Shown: positions 46,793 through 56,776, counted from the stretch's first letter. The stretch is 64,000 nucleotides of DNA from Flavobacterium tistrianum (GCF_003254545.1 NZ_QJRH01000073.1:372001-436000); one strand, 5' to 3'. Program-made: numbers and translations. Notes: a model not told the origin generated them from the letters alone.

Positions 46793-48553
46793 TTAAAAAA
46801 ATGTCAATCCAAAACTCCATCCTATCCATCCCAGAATGTCTTTACTGTTGTTTTTAATTACAGTATAATTCTTGGTGCGATCCTGAACAAATGTAGAATT
46901 GTTTGCATTACCGTATTTATCTTGTTTCTCAGACCAATAAAAATTCAAAGAAGGACCTGCAGCTATTGCTACGCCTTTGCACAATTGAAAAGAAAAAGAG
47001 GAATCAAATTTGGATAAGGAATTATAGATATCCCAGTTTCCTAAATAAAGATACTGTGTGCTAAATTCAGGATTAAAAGTAAAGCGTTTCCCTAACGGAA
47101 TGTTCTTTCCTAATCCGATTCCGAAAGAAAATAGCTTTTCTTCGTCTTTTCGATCGCTTCTTCCCGCCATTAAAATAGTATACATTTTATGGTCTCCCGT
47201 TTTTACAGCAAGATTAATATCTGAAATTTCGTTGCTCGTTATGCTGATTTTTTTATAACCGCCTTTTTTAAAATTTAAGAGACCAAAACTATAACCAGAT
47301 GGCGAATCTGTAATGTTGACTAATCCAAATTGGACTCCTTGTAATTCTTTAGCATAATTAAAAAGTCCCGTAATTTGAGCGCCTCGTACAGTGTCTTTTC
47401 CGATATTGCAAATCCCTGAAAGCTGTAATCCGTTTTGCGAACCCTTAACAGTGTTGCTAATTCCTGCAATTTGAAGTCCTTTAGAGTCTTTATAGACATT
47501 GTTATAGATACCTCCCATTTGCAAACCAACTTGCGAACCTTTCACACTATTATGAATACCGCTTATCTGCAATCCTCTTAAATTGCCGAAAACATTATTA
47601 TAGATTCCGGCTAACTGCAGTCCGTTTACAGATCCTCCAACGGTATTAAATATTCCAGCCATTTGAAGCGCATCGACATTCATACGGTTAATATTATAAA
47701 GTCCAGCCATTTCTAATCCGCGAACTCCAGCATTATAACCTCCCAAGATGTTTAAAGAAAAATTATTGACAATCTGCGTATTCAACATCCCACGCGTACT
47801 TATACTCGGAATTAGTGAAGCCTGTACAGGAACTTTAGAAATAAATCCTCCCAGATTGAGCGCTTGTATTTTTTGTTTGGAAGAAATAAAGAAACGGCCA
47901 ATTCCTGATCTTTCAATTTCAGAAAAATCACCATCAATATAATCTGTTTTATTCTTTTTGTCTCCCATCTGAATTTTAATTTCAGATAGAAACACCATCG
48001 TCACCGTTTTATAATTCTCCTTAACGGCTGTCAATTCTATAGCTTGAGGTGCATTTTTTAATCGAAGTTCAAAATAACCATCTTTATTGGTTAATGTAGA
48101 CAGCAGTGCATTTTTCTCCAATACACTCACATTTTCAATACCATTGTTCGTTTTTGTATCTATAATATAACCGACTACAATTTGCTGTCCGTCACTCATA
48201 ACGGTATTTTTCTCCAATACAAGAGCCAATTCTAAAGGAGCATAACGCACAATAATATATCCTGGCGATTCTTTATATTCATATTTGGCACCCAGCAACT
48301 GATCTAAAACTCCTTTTATGGTGTTATTATCGGCATCAACGCTAACGATACTATCTTTTACAGCCAGTTTGCCATAATAAGCAAATCTAAAACTTCCTTT
48401 TTCTTCCATTAAGTCCAAAACATTGCTTAATGGTTTCTTATCTGCATGAACAGATATTTCGTTTTCCAATAATGACTGCGCATTTACTTTAAAAAAGATG
48501 CTCGAAATGATAAAGAAAATGACTGTAAAAACAAGCTTTGTGTTACTTGGCAT
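46793..48553 (-). CDS. STN plus carboxypeptidase-regulatory protein with GLQ-type repeats
   Basis: A 586-residue exported protein. A signal peptide (to about residue 25) is followed by an STN (secretin/TonB short N-terminal) domain (about 30-105; LSNVLDLMEEKGSFRFAYYG), then a CarboxypepD_reg-like beta domain (about 125-200), then a C-terminal tandem repeat of about nine units with the pattern GLQxxGIxNxxxGS, reading as a beta-solenoid, and a final region like an outer-membrane beta-barrel (QLCKGVAIAAGPSLNFYW). STN with carboxypeptidase regulatory domains are common in Bacteroidota outer-membrane uptake systems, but here there is no TonB-dependent receptor. Surface or structural role likely. 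Confidence 0.78.
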   Translation of the reverse strand: MPSNTKLVFTVIFFIISSIFFKVNAQSLLENEISVHADKKPLSNVLDLMEEKGSFRFAYYGKLAVKDSIVSVDADNNTIKGVLDQLLGAKYEYKESPGYIIVRYAPLELALVLEKNTVMSDGQQIVVGYIIDTKTNNGIENVSVLEKNALLSTLTNKDGYFELRLKNAPQAIELTAVKENYKTVTMVFLSEIKIQMGDKKNKTDYIDGDFSEIERSGIGRFFISSKQKIQALNLGGFISKVPVQASLIPSISTRGMLNTQIVNNFSLNILGGYNAGVRGLEMAGLYNINRMNVDALQMAGIFNTVGGSVNGLQLAGIYNNVFGNLRGLQISGIHNSVKGSQVGLQMGGIYNNVYKDSKGLQIAGISNTVKGSQNGLQLSGICNIGKDTVRGAQITGLFNYAKELQGVQFGLVNITDSPSGYSFGLLNFKKGGYKKISITSNEISDINLAVKTGDHKMYTILMAGRSDRKDEEKLFSFGIGLGKNIPLGKRFTFNPEFSTQYLYLGNWDIYNSLSKFDSSFSFQLCKGVAIAAGPSLNFYWSEKQDKYGNANNSTFVQDRTKNYTVIKNNSKDILGWIGWSFGLTFF

Positions 48554-48984
48554 ATAAAACGGAAACTAATAATTTAATGAATTAAATTTTGGATTCAATG
48601 ATTGGGTTTTCAAAAATACCTCAATTCCTATATTTTCAATAAACTTTTTTATAATTTTTTACTTCTTTTTTCTTACTAACATGAAGCTGCTTCTAATAAA
48701 AGTATTCGCAAATGACATTACCAGTATTACAACGATTTAGTTGAAAAACAGTAGTAATAAGCGTAATTTTTACACATAAAAAGTATCACAATAAAGACCA
48801 AAACTGAACGATTTTACCCCTTATTTTTCAGCATTTTTCTCTAACTTAGCGGTCTACATTTTGAAATGTAAGATTAAAATAACCATTGTTTTTTGGCAAA
48901 ACATTGAATGAAAAAGAATTACCATACTTTCTCTTACTTTTTGCTACAAAAACATTCTTCTAATAATTTAGTTAATTGAAAACT
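48554..48984. other. Intergenic region before pentose phosphate operon
   Basis: About 430 AT-rich bases. A near-consensus TACATTTTG at 48855-48863 is the best promoter candidate for gnd but has one base too many. No repeat or gene is seen. Confidence 0.4.
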
Positions 48985-50394
48985 ATGAGCAAATTTGATT
49001 TTGGAATTGTAGGACTCGGCGTAATGGGTCGTAACTTACTTTTAAATATCGCCAGCCATAACTTTGCGGCAGCAGGTTTAGACTTAGACACCGAAAAAGC
49101 CAACTCTCTTCAACAAGAAGCCGACGCCAATCACACTATTGAAGCTACAACAGATGTAAAACATTTTGTAGAGCTTATCCAACAGCCAAGAGCAATTATG
49201 TTATTGGTTCCTGCGGGAAAACCAGTTGACAGTGCTATTGCAAGCTTACTGCCTCACTTAGATAAAGGAGACATTATTATTGACGGTGGAAACACTTATT
49301 TTACAGATACTGACAGAAGATTCATTGAATTGTCTGAAAAAGGAATCCACTTCTTCGGAATGGGAATTTCGGGTGGTGAAAAAGGCGCTCGTTTCGGTCC
49401 TGCTATGATGCCAGGTGGAGATCAGAAAGCATACGAAAGATTACGTCCTATTTTTGAAGCGATTGCAGCAAAAGTAGAAGGCGAACCTTGTGTAGAATAT
49501 TTAGGAAACGGTTCTGCTGGAAACTACGTAAAAATGGTTCACAACGGAATTGAATACGGAATCATGCAGTTGATTTCTGAGATTTATGACTTAATGAAAA
49601 GAGGTTATAATCTAGATGATACAACGATTCAGAAAACTTTTGAAGAATGGAACCAGACTGATGATTTAAGATCATATCTTATTGAAATAACTGGGAAAAT
49701 CTTGAAACAAGAAGATACAGACGGAGGTCTTTTAATCAATAAAATTTCGGATTGGGCAAGATCTAAAGGAACAGGAAAATGGACTTCGCAAAATGCAATG
49801 GACTTGCAAGTTCCAGTTCCAACAATCGATGCAGCGGTTAACATGCGCGATATGTCTAAAACCAAACCAGAAAGAATTGAAGCGGCTAAAAAATTAGTTT
49901 GGAATGCTGGTGAAGCAAATGTTTCTCAAAGCGAAGCTATTGCTGCTTTAAAATCGGCTTTATACTTTTCTATCGTTGTAACTTATGCTCAAGGTTTAGC
50001 TCAGCTTCACACAGCTTCTAAAGAATATAATTACGGATTAAACTTAGAAACGGTTGCTAAAATTTGGCGTGGCGGATGTATTATTCGTGCAACAATTTTA
50101 GAAGATTTCAGAAAAGCATATGTTGCAAAATCAGACTTGCCAAACTTACTTTTGGATAACGGAATTGCTTCAAAATTAGTAGAAAACCAAGCAGGAATGC
50201 GCGCTGTAATTCAGTTTGCTGTTCAAAAAGGATTGCCAGTTTCAGGATTAATGAATTCGTTATCGTATTTTGATGCTTACAGATCTGCAAATCTGCCAAC
50301 AAATCTAATTCAGGCACAGCGAGATTTCTTTGGCGCACACACTTACGAACGTATCGACAAAGAAGGCGTTTTCCATACCCAATGGGCTGAATAA
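48985..50394 (+). CDS. gnd: 6-phosphogluconate dehydrogenase
   Basis: A 469-residue NADP-dependent dehydrogenase (decarboxylating) of the oxidative pentose phosphate pathway. It has the Rossmann motif GLGVMGRN near the N-terminus, the substrate motif GISGGEKGARFGPAMMPGG (residues about 128-146), the catalytic Lys in KMVHNGIEYG, and the all-alpha dimerisation domain. The ATG at 48985 is chosen over a TTG at 48976. It is followed by zwf (33 bp) and pgl, giving the operon order gnd-zwf-pgl. It supplies NADPH, which fits the stress genes elsewhere in the window. Confidence 0.95.
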   Translation: MSKFDFGIVGLGVMGRNLLLNIASHNFAAAGLDLDTEKANSLQQEADANHTIEATTDVKHFVELIQQPRAIMLLVPAGKPVDSAIASLLPHLDKGDIIIDGGNTYFTDTDRRFIELSEKGIHFFGMGISGGEKGARFGPAMMPGGDQKAYERLRPIFEAIAAKVEGEPCVEYLGNGSAGNYVKMVHNGIEYGIMQLISEIYDLMKRGYNLDDTTIQKTFEEWNQTDDLRSYLIEITGKILKQEDTDGGLLINKISDWARSKGTGKWTSQNAMDLQVPVPTIDAAVNMRDMSKTKPERIEAAKKLVWNAGEANVSQSEAIAALKSALYFSIVVTYAQGLAQLHTASKEYNYGLNLETVAKIWRGGCIIRATILEDFRKAYVAKSDLPNLLLDNGIASKLVENQAGMRAVIQFAVQKGLPVSGLMNSLSYFDAYRSANLPTNLIQAQRDFFGAHTYERIDKEGVFHTQWAE

Positions 50395-50427
50395 AACAAC
50401 AAAAAAACAACACAACTAAACCACACA

Positions 50428-51969
50428 ATGACTAAAAATAAACTAAAGAATCCAACAATCATTGTTATTTTTGGAGGAACTGGGGATCTAGCAAAAAGAA
50501 AGCTCTTCCCCGCTTTTCAAAATCTGTTCCTTGACGGACGCATGTCTGAAAAGTTTCAGATTATTGCTCTTGGTAGGGCTCAAAAAAGTGATGAAGATTT
50601 TCGCGCTTATGTAGCAGAAAATCTAAATCTTTTTTCAAGAAAAAAAGGAATTAATGATCCAGAGACAGAAAAATTTCTTTCTCATATAAGCTATCACAGT
50701 CTTGATATCGACAAAGAAGAATCGTATTTAGGATTGAGCGAAAAGATAAACAATTTTGACTTGGAGTTTGGCGAACGTTCAAACCGTCTTTTCTACCTTT
50801 CGATAACGCCTTCTTTTATCTCGACCATTTCAAGCAATATCAAAAAAATTGGCCTTGCGGCGAATGCCAAACAGGACCGCATTATTATTGAAAAACCTTT
50901 TGGTTACGATAAAGCTTCGGCAATCGAGTTGAATGAAATGCTTTCGCAGACTTTCAAAGAAGAGCAGATTTACAGAATTGACCATTATTTAGGAAAAGAA
51001 ACGGTTCAGAATATCTTGGCTTTCCGTTTCGGAAACTCAATGTTTGAGCCTTTATGGAGCCGTAATTTTATTGATTTCGTGCAGATTACCGTTGCAGAAG
51101 AAGTTGGCGTTGAAGAACGAGGCGGATTCTATGAAGGTGTCGGCGCATTGAAAGACATGATTCAGAACCATTTGTTTCAGATTTTATGTATGACGGCTAT
51201 GGAAGCGCCTGCTTCTTTAGCAGCAGACGACATTAGAAATCGTAAAGCAGATGTTTTAAAATCAATCCGCAGAATTAAACCTGAAGAAGTTGATCATTAC
51301 ATTGTAAGAGGTCAATATGACGCTGGAGAAATTAACGGAAAACCAGTTCCAGGTTATCGTCAGGACAAAGGAATTGCACCAGATTCTAATACCGAAACTT
51401 ATGTCGCAATGAAAATTTATCTAGACAACTGGAGATGGCAGGGAATTCCGTTCTATCTGCGTTCTGGAAAAAGAATGGAAGAAAAGCAGTCTTCGATCAT
51501 CATTCAGTTTAAGCCAGTTCCACATTCTTCGTTTTCTTATGGAAAAGAAGGCATGACGCCAAATAGATTGATTATCAATATTCAGCCTTCAATGGACATT
51601 AAACTGCAATTTATGACCAAAAAACCAGGTTTATCAATGGCTTTAAGACCTGCAGAAATGGTTTTTGATTATTTTGCTTGTTCAACTATGTCGCCAGAAG
51701 CATACGAAACCTTAATTGCAGATGCATTATTAGGAGACCCTACTCTATTTATGCGTTGGGATCAGGTAGAAGAAGCTTGGGACGCAATTGAAACGATTCA
51801 GCAAGTTTGGAAAACTACTGCTCCAACCAATTTCCCAAATTACAAAGCAGGAAGCTGGGGTCCAGAAGAAGCCGACGAATTATTGGCACGCCAAGGTCAC
51901 AAATGGATTCCGAATACACAAAACATTAAAAAAGAAGAAGAAATTCTAGATGGTACAGATATACAATAA
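50428..51969 (+). CDS. zwf: Glucose-6-phosphate 1-dehydrogenase
   Basis: A 513-residue cytosolic enzyme. The cofactor motif is FGGTGDLAKRKLFPAF, and the substrate/catalytic motif is IYRIDHYLGKETVQN with the catalytic His. The second glucose-6-phosphate-binding region is seen in LRPAEMVFDY. It oxidises glucose 6-phosphate with NADP+. It overlaps the start of pgl by 20 bases, so translation is coupled. Length is normal for the family. Confidence 0.95.
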   Translation: MTKNKLKNPTIIVIFGGTGDLAKRKLFPAFQNLFLDGRMSEKFQIIALGRAQKSDEDFRAYVAENLNLFSRKKGINDPETEKFLSHISYHSLDIDKEESYLGLSEKINNFDLEFGERSNRLFYLSITPSFISTISSNIKKIGLAANAKQDRIIIEKPFGYDKASAIELNEMLSQTFKEEQIYRIDHYLGKETVQNILAFRFGNSMFEPLWSRNFIDFVQITVAEEVGVEERGGFYEGVGALKDMIQNHLFQILCMTAMEAPASLAADDIRNRKADVLKSIRRIKPEEVDHYIVRGQYDAGEINGKPVPGYRQDKGIAPDSNTETYVAMKIYLDNWRWQGIPFYLRSGKRMEEKQSSIIIQFKPVPHSSFSYGKEGMTPNRLIINIQPSMDIKLQFMTKKPGLSMALRPAEMVFDYFACSTMSPEAYETLIADALLGDPTLFMRWDQVEEAWDAIETIQQVWKTTAPTNFPNYKAGSWGPEEADELLARQGHKWIPNTQNIKKEEEILDGTDIQ

Positions 51970-52666
51970 CACCGACGAAATTAATACTAAAGCAGCAGAT
52001 CTTTTTGTAGAATCGGCTCAAAAAGCGATTGCTGCAAAAGGCAAATTTACAGCTGTTCTTACAGGAGGCTCTTCTCCAGCTGGAATCTATAAATTATTGG
52101 CTTCTGATGCTTACAAAAATAAAATAGACTGGAGCAAAGTGTATATTTTTTGGGGAGACGAAAGATGGGTTCCGCTAAATGATGATTTGAGTAATGCTAA
52201 AATGTCTTATTCAACATTATTAAGCCACGTGCCTATTCCGCAAGAAAACATTTTTGAAATGTACAAAGATGGTGTTACACCTGAGGCTTATGCAGCTGAA
52301 TATGAAAAATCTATCAGAACTGTTTTAGGTGAAGAAGGTAAATTTGACCTGATTTTACTAGGTATGGGAGACGACGGACACACAGCTTCTCTTTTCCCAG
52401 GTGAAGCGGTTCTAGAAGAGCAAACCAAATGGGTTGACGCTTATTATTTAGCTCCTCAGAAAATGTACCGTATCACGCTTACTGCTCCGCTAATCAATAA
52501 AGCAGAAAAAATTGTAGTGGTAGCTTTTGGAGAAAAGAAAATCAACGCTTTGAAAGAAGTGACAACTGGAGCTTACAATCCGACTTTATATCCAATGCAA
52601 TTGATTAAACCAGTTTCTGGTGAATTATTGTTTTTGGTGGATAAAGTTGCTGCAGGAACAAACTAA
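51950..52666 (+). CDS. pgl: 6-phosphogluconolactonase
   Basis: A 238-residue enzyme of the SOL/DevB family. It shows the motifs LTGGSSPAGIYKLL, FWGDERWVPL and LGMGDDGHTASLFPG, which line the active site. It hydrolyses 6-phosphogluconolactone. The ATG at 51950 overlaps the zwf end by 20 bases. A terminator follows at 52691. Confidence 0.94.
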   Translation: MVQIYNNTDEINTKAADLFVESAQKAIAAKGKFTAVLTGGSSPAGIYKLLASDAYKNKIDWSKVYIFWGDERWVPLNDDLSNAKMSYSTLLSHVPIPQENIFEMYKDGVTPEAYAAEYEKSIRTVLGEEGKFDLILLGMGDDGHTASLFPGEAVLEEQTKWVDAYYLAPQKMYRITLTAPLINKAEKIVVVAFGEKKINALKEVTTGAYNPTLYPMQLIKPVSGELLFLVDKVAAGTN

Positions 52667-52690
52667 GAAATTGTGTATTACCATATAATT

Positions 52691-52730
52691 CAAGGTCTAT
52701 GCTGAAAAGTGTAGGCCTTATTTTTTTTCT
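52691..52730 (+). terminator. Terminator after pgl
   Basis: Hairpin AAGGTCTATGCT-loop-AGTGTAGGCCTT followed by eight T. It is 24 bp after the stop codon. Confidence 0.7.
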
Positions 52731-52999
52731 TCTCTTTTTTCTCTCGCAGATCTTGCAGATTTGGCAGATATTGTAATTAAAAAAAATCTGCTGAATCTGC
52801 AAAATCTGCGGGAGAACTTTTATGCTCAAAGCAATTCAAAAACCGACCACAAAACACTGAAAAACAAATATTTAAAAAACCTATTTCTTTTTTATTTAAT
52901 TTTGTTTAATACTCTCCGATTCAGTCTATTAGATTATAAGCATCATTTTTCATCTTTCGAGCTTTTACACTGATTATATAATTTCAAATCTATTTTGCG
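52731..52999. other. Gap before TPR lipoprotein gene
   Basis: Contains degenerate CGCAGAT / TTGCAGATTTGGCAGAT repeats at 52745-52812, with an inverted AATCTGC-type arm. A TATTTTGCG near 52991 is a weak -7 candidate. No gene. Confidence 0.4.
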
Positions 53000-54724
53000 A
53001 TGAAATATAATTACTTCCTAATTGCGGTTTTTCTTCTTTTTATTTGCTGTAAAGAAAAAAACACAGAACCCAAATTAGTTAAAATCAGCGCTTCGCAAGG
53101 ATGTTATATTCCGAAAACGAACGATAAAGATTGGTACACCCAAAACAAAAAAGCACCAAAATTTAAAGGTCTTGATGGTATAAATTTTAAAATTACAACC
53201 AATAATCCCGAAGCGCAGGAATATTTCAATCAAGGAATGATGTTGGCGTATGGATTCAATCATGCCGAAGCGGCGAGATCATTTTATGAAGCTTCGCGTT
53301 TAGATCCGAATTGTGCTATGGCGTATTGGGGATTTGCTTATGTTTTAGGTCCAAATTACAATGCAGGAATGGAAGAAGACAATTTTCATCGTGCTTTTGA
53401 TGCGGCCCAAAAAGCTAAGAAACTTTCTGCCAAGTGTTCTCCGAAAGAAATTGCTATGATTGATGCATTATTAGTGCGTTATGCTAAAAATCCTCCTGCT
53501 GATAGAAAACCGCTTGACATTGCGTATGCTGAAGCGATGAAAAAAGTATATACTCAGTTTCCCTCAGATCCAGATATTGGTGCGCTTTACGCGGAATCCC
53601 AAATGAATCTCCATCCATGGGATTTGTATGAAAAAGATACTGGAATACCTAAAAAATGGACTCCAGAAATACTGGCTGTTTTAAACGAATTGATCAAAAA
53701 AAATCCGAAACATCCTGGTGCGCATCATTTTTTGATTCATGCCGTAGAAGCTTCTGCAAATCCAGAAAACGGACTCAAGAGTGCTAAACTATTGGAAACT
53801 TTAGTTCCTGGCTCCGGACATTTGGTGCACATGCCTTCTCATATTTACATTCGCACAGGAGATTATCATCAAGGCACACTTTCAAACATCGAAGCGGTTA
53901 AAATTGATAGTTTATATTCCACTGCTTGTAATGCTCAGGGCGCTTATCCTCTAGCCTATTATCCGCACAATTATCATTTCTTGGTGGCAACAGCGGCTTT
54001 AGAAGGAAATTCAAAATTAGCTTGGGAATCGGCACTAATATTACAGCAACACATGTCTCCTAAAATTATGCGAGAAGCTGGTTGGGGAACTTTACAGCAT
54101 TATTATAGCATTCCGTATTATATCGCCGTAAAATTCTCGATGTGGGATAAAATTATGGAGATTCCAGAGCCTGAAAAAGATCTCGTATATCCGAATGCGA
54201 TTTGGCATTATGCAAGAGGAATGGCCTATCTCGGAAAAAATGATATCGCCAATGCCGAAAAACAGCTTGCTTCTCTAAACCAATTAGCCAAAGATAAAAC
54301 CTTAAAAGAGGTTACTATCTGGAATATCAATACAACCTACGATCTGGTTCAGATCGCTAATAATGTGCTTTCAGCAGGAGTTGAAGCGAAAAAAAGCAAT
54401 TTAGATAAAGCTATTGTTCTTTTAAACCAAGCAATAAAAATTGAAGATCAGTTAAATTACAACGAACCGCCAGACTGGTTTTTCTCTGTTAGACATTATT
54501 TAGGCGCTGTTTTGCTCAAAGCAGGAAAATATGCTGAAGCTGAAAAAACATACAGACAAGATTTAAAAACACTCCCAAAAAATGGCTTCGCCCTAATCGG
54601 ACTTTATAATGCTCTAACGCTACAGAAAAAAGAAAAAGAGGCTTTAAAAACTAAAACCTCTTTTAATGATGCTTGGCAATATGCTGATTTGAAGATTAAG
54701 GCTTCTTCTAGTATTGTGGAGTGA
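53000..54724 (+). CDS. TPR-repeat lipoprotein
   Basis: A 574-residue lipoprotein with lipobox Cys16 (LLFICC). It has TPR-like helical repeats over much of its length (EYFNQGMMLAYGFNHAEAARSFYEAS; later AEKTYRQDLKTLPKNG, and others, broken here), plus His-rich motifs HPGAHHFLIHAVEAS and GHLVHMPSHIYIRTGDYH that could bind a metal. Proteins of this type are annotated only as TPR proteins in Bacteroidota; role unknown. It stands alone with the 3' end duplicated 2.4 kb downstream (57025-57090), which suggests a past duplication or unequal exchange next to the toxin-remnant region. Confidence 0.78.
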   Translation: MKYNYFLIAVFLLFICCKEKNTEPKLVKISASQGCYIPKTNDKDWYTQNKKAPKFKGLDGINFKITTNNPEAQEYFNQGMMLAYGFNHAEAARSFYEASRLDPNCAMAYWGFAYVLGPNYNAGMEEDNFHRAFDAAQKAKKLSAKCSPKEIAMIDALLVRYAKNPPADRKPLDIAYAEAMKKVYTQFPSDPDIGALYAESQMNLHPWDLYEKDTGIPKKWTPEILAVLNELIKKNPKHPGAHHFLIHAVEASANPENGLKSAKLLETLVPGSGHLVHMPSHIYIRTGDYHQGTLSNIEAVKIDSLYSTACNAQGAYPLAYYPHNYHFLVATAALEGNSKLAWESALILQQHMSPKIMREAGWGTLQHYYSIPYYIAVKFSMWDKIMEIPEPEKDLVYPNAIWHYARGMAYLGKNDIANAEKQLASLNQLAKDKTLKEVTIWNINTTYDLVQIANNVLSAGVEAKKSNLDKAIVLLNQAIKIEDQLNYNEPPDWFFSVRHYLGAVLLKAGKYAEAEKTYRQDLKTLPKNGFALIGLYNALTLQKKEKEALKTKTSFNDAWQYADLKIKASSSIVE

Positions 54725-54750
54725 TTTTACTTTTTAAGATGTCATCGTAA

Positions 54751-54859
54751 AAAGTCAGAGACTTTTATTACGTTTAGAAATTCTAAAACAAAAAAAAATG
54801 CGCAAAGTCAGAGACATTTGCGCAGCTTTTCAATTCGAATCCGGAACTCTTTACAGAGC
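54751..54859 (+). repeat. AAAGTCRGAGAC repeat family, copy R1
   Basis: Unit with AAAGTCAGAGACTTTTATTACG, written here in parts, then GCGCAAAGTCAGAGACATTTGCGC, which is a hairpin (GCGCAAA and TTTGCGC arms). Five copies, three plus and two minus, lie between 54751 and 57757. Confidence 0.7.
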
Positions 54860-54901
54860 AAGGGATATAATTCTACTTAAGACTTCTTAAAAATCATAAT
54901 A

Positions 54902-55456
54902 TTACCAATCCAGCTTATAATGCTCCATCTTTTCAACTTTTACCTTAGACCAAAATGACTTTCCATTATAATCTTCTGTTTTCTCCAAAGAAAATCTTCC
55001 TGTCGGTTGTTCATAAAAAATAATATTACCGTCTGAACTAATCTCTCCAAAATAATCAATAAGAATACCCCCATTTATATTTTTAAACATATTGATTTTT
55101 ATTTTTTTTCCTTCAATATAATAATAACCTGGAATCCCTATATTCTTATTATTAACCTTCTCTAAATTTGGCATTCCTCTATTATACACAAACAAAACTT
55201 GTCCTTTTGAAAAAAATCTTACAAACCTGTAATTTTCTTTTTTAATTTTTATATCATCCCATTTATTGTAAGTAGAATCCATTATGTATATACAATTTGT
55301 ATCAATAGCAGATTTACTCATTTTTGTATACTCTAATTTATTGTATTTAAATTTCGTAGAATCATACAAACGATATCCTCCCTCAGTTGTGGTATAATAT
55401 TTTACATTACAACAACAAAACAAAAATAAAATTGATATTAGTATAAAATTTTTCAT
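54902..55456 (-). CDS. Immunity-like lipoprotein 3
   Basis: A 184-residue lipoprotein with a lipobox at Cys14 (LFLFCCC), otherwise unrecognised, with Tyr/Asn-rich beta strands. The frame is open upstream to 55702, but the ATG at 55456 begins the signal peptide and lies one base after the stop of the toxin-tail frame. Toxin tail followed directly by a lipoprotein is the usual arrangement of polymorphic toxin and immunity genes, so immunity is the best guess. The toxin partner is only a fragment. Confidence 0.6.
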   Translation of the reverse strand: MKNFILISILFLFCCCNVKYYTTTEGGYRLYDSTKFKYNKLEYTKMSKSAIDTNCIYIMDSTYNKWDDIKIKKENYRFVRFFSKGQVLFVYNRGMPNLEKVNNKNIGIPGYYYIEGKKIKINMFKNINGGILIDYFGEISSDGNIIFYEQPTGRFSLEKTEDYNGKSFWSKVKVEKMEHYKLDW

Positions 55457-55457
55457 G

Positions 55458-55784
55458 CTAATAGAATAAATAATTAGAATTATAGCTTCCCGTGTAATTG
55501 TATGCCTTCGATGATAAACCTCTATCAGGAAAATACGGTGTAATAAAGCTCTTTTGTCTATGAATCCAATTTTGTATACTGTGAAGTCTTTTTTCACTAT
55601 TATGTCCATAAAAACTAGCCTGACCCTTATAAATAATTCCACCATACATTGTCCCAGCTCGTAATTGTGGCATGATTTCATTTTTATGCATACCACGTCC
55701 ATCTAATACGTAAGAATTTCCTCCAATAGCATCCTCACCAAATGCATCTCCAGTCATCATACTACCTCCAAAAGCAAGCGGAGT
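55458..55784 (-). pseudogene. Orphan polymorphic-toxin C-terminal fragment 1
   Basis: An open frame of 108 codons without a plausible start, beginning after a stop at 55785-55787. It reads TPLAFGGSMMTGDAFGEDA, then SYVLDGRGMHKNEIMPQLRAG, broken here, and RLHSIQNWIHRQKSF. This looks like the end of a Rhs- or VgrG-type toxin that has lost its main body. It ends one base before the immunity-like lipoprotein gene. Whether the remaining domain is toxic is unknown. Confidence 0.55.
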
Positions 55785-55805
55785 TTATTATTCGTAGAAA
55801 ACTTT

Positions 55806-56486
55806 TTAGTTAGTTAATACATCATAGTCTTTTAAAATTTGTCTAAACTCATCTGATGGCTTAAAAAATACTGTTTTAAGTCCGCCTAAATTTTCTTTAT
55901 TAGGCAATTCTACTTTTATTATAGAAAATTTCATCTCTTTTAAGAGACTAATTACAAAATCAATATACTCTGACTTTCCTCTGTAGAATAATTCATCTTC
56001 AGAAATCGATGCGCCACTGTTTAAAAAAGCTCCTAAGAGAAATGACAATTTTACTTTTTTTTCTTTAAATGCTTTTCTACTTAATTTAAGAGTATAAATC
56101 TTATATTCTTTATCATCTTTTGGATCAGAATAAAAATCGTTTTTGTAAATTGTTTTATAATACTTTTCAAAGGGATTATAAGGACTTAAATTGTACAACT
56201 CCAGAAAATCGTTCTCTTGAAAAGAATATTTAAAACCACTCTTTTGTCCATATAAAGAAATGCTATCTTTAAAAATTTTAAGCATCTTTTCCTTGCCGCC
56301 TAGAAAAAATGTCAATCTGTTTTTTAGTATCGGATGCTCGGGAATATATATATCTCCGCTGAAATGATTAAACATTCCAATTAAAAATGCTTCCCTTTCT
56401 TTTACCAATTCATTTCTATTTTGCCCAGCCACATAGTTTACTAAAAAAAACATACATATTAAAACTATTTTTCTTATGGTCGCCAT
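55806..56486 (-). CDS. Immunity-like secreted protein 4
   Basis: A 226-residue protein with a signal peptide (about residues 1-21, ending in YVAGQ) and a soluble domain of unknown fold, rich in Lys, Phe and Tyr. Its ATG overlaps the toxin-tail frame by 13 bases, indicating co-translation with that toxin in the past. An immunity role follows from position only. Confidence 0.6.
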   Translation of the reverse strand: MATIRKIVLICMFFLVNYVAGQNRNELVKEREAFLIGMFNHFSGDIYIPEHPILKNRLTFFLGGKEKMLKIFKDSISLYGQKSGFKYSFQENDFLELYNLSPYNPFEKYYKTIYKNDFYSDPKDDKEYKIYTLKLSRKAFKEKKVKLSFLLGAFLNSGASISEDELFYRGKSEYIDFVISLLKEMKFSIIKVELPNKENLGGLKTVFFKPSDEFRQILKDYDVLTN

Positions 56487-56689
56487 ACGCTAAAAATTTG
56501 ATAAATATTATTAAATGTTGCTCTTGTACTGTGCCCTGCAGGATCCATTAAATATAATCTATATCTTGAAAAGTCTTCAAGATATTGAATTTTTGTCACA
56601 AGACTAGCATGCCCTGTCGGAAGAGAAGAATCAGGATACCATCCTAATTGCACCACTCTATTATTTCCCCCAGCTCTCCGAAGTCTTTC
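56474..56689 (-). pseudogene. Orphan polymorphic-toxin C-terminal fragment 2
   Basis: An open frame of 71 codons that starts after a stop at 56690-56692. It reads RRAGGNNRVVQLGWYPDSSL, then PTGHASLVTKIQYLED and MDPAGHSTRATFNNIYQIFS. The His in PTGHAS and PAGHS could be catalytic residues, but the family is not recognised. Directly upstream, in another frame, DNA from a repeat copy encodes MAQSQRHLRSTIKKDFGELG; a one-base change in a G run would join the two frames. It is followed by an immunity-like gene that overlaps by 13 bases. Confidence 0.5.
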
Positions 56690-56776
56690 TTAATAGTGCT
56701 GCGCAAATGTCTCTGACTTTGCGCCATCCCAAATCCTTCTTAAAAACGCAAAAACATCTAAAAAGTCTCTGACTTT
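56668..56776 (-). repeat. AAAGTCRGAGAC repeat family, copy R4
   Basis: Minus-strand copy with AAAGTCAGAGAC, GCGCAAAGTCAGAGACATTTGCGC in parts, ending GACTTCGGAGAGCTGGG at the border with toxin-tail fragment 2. It matches copy R5 over its length with about one base in eight changed by eye. Confidence 0.7.

Noticed and set aside
55457..55702. N-terminal extension of immunity-like lipoprotein 3
   Set aside because: It overlaps the toxin-tail frame on the same strand and lacks a signal peptide; the ATG at 55456 begins the lipoprotein signal.
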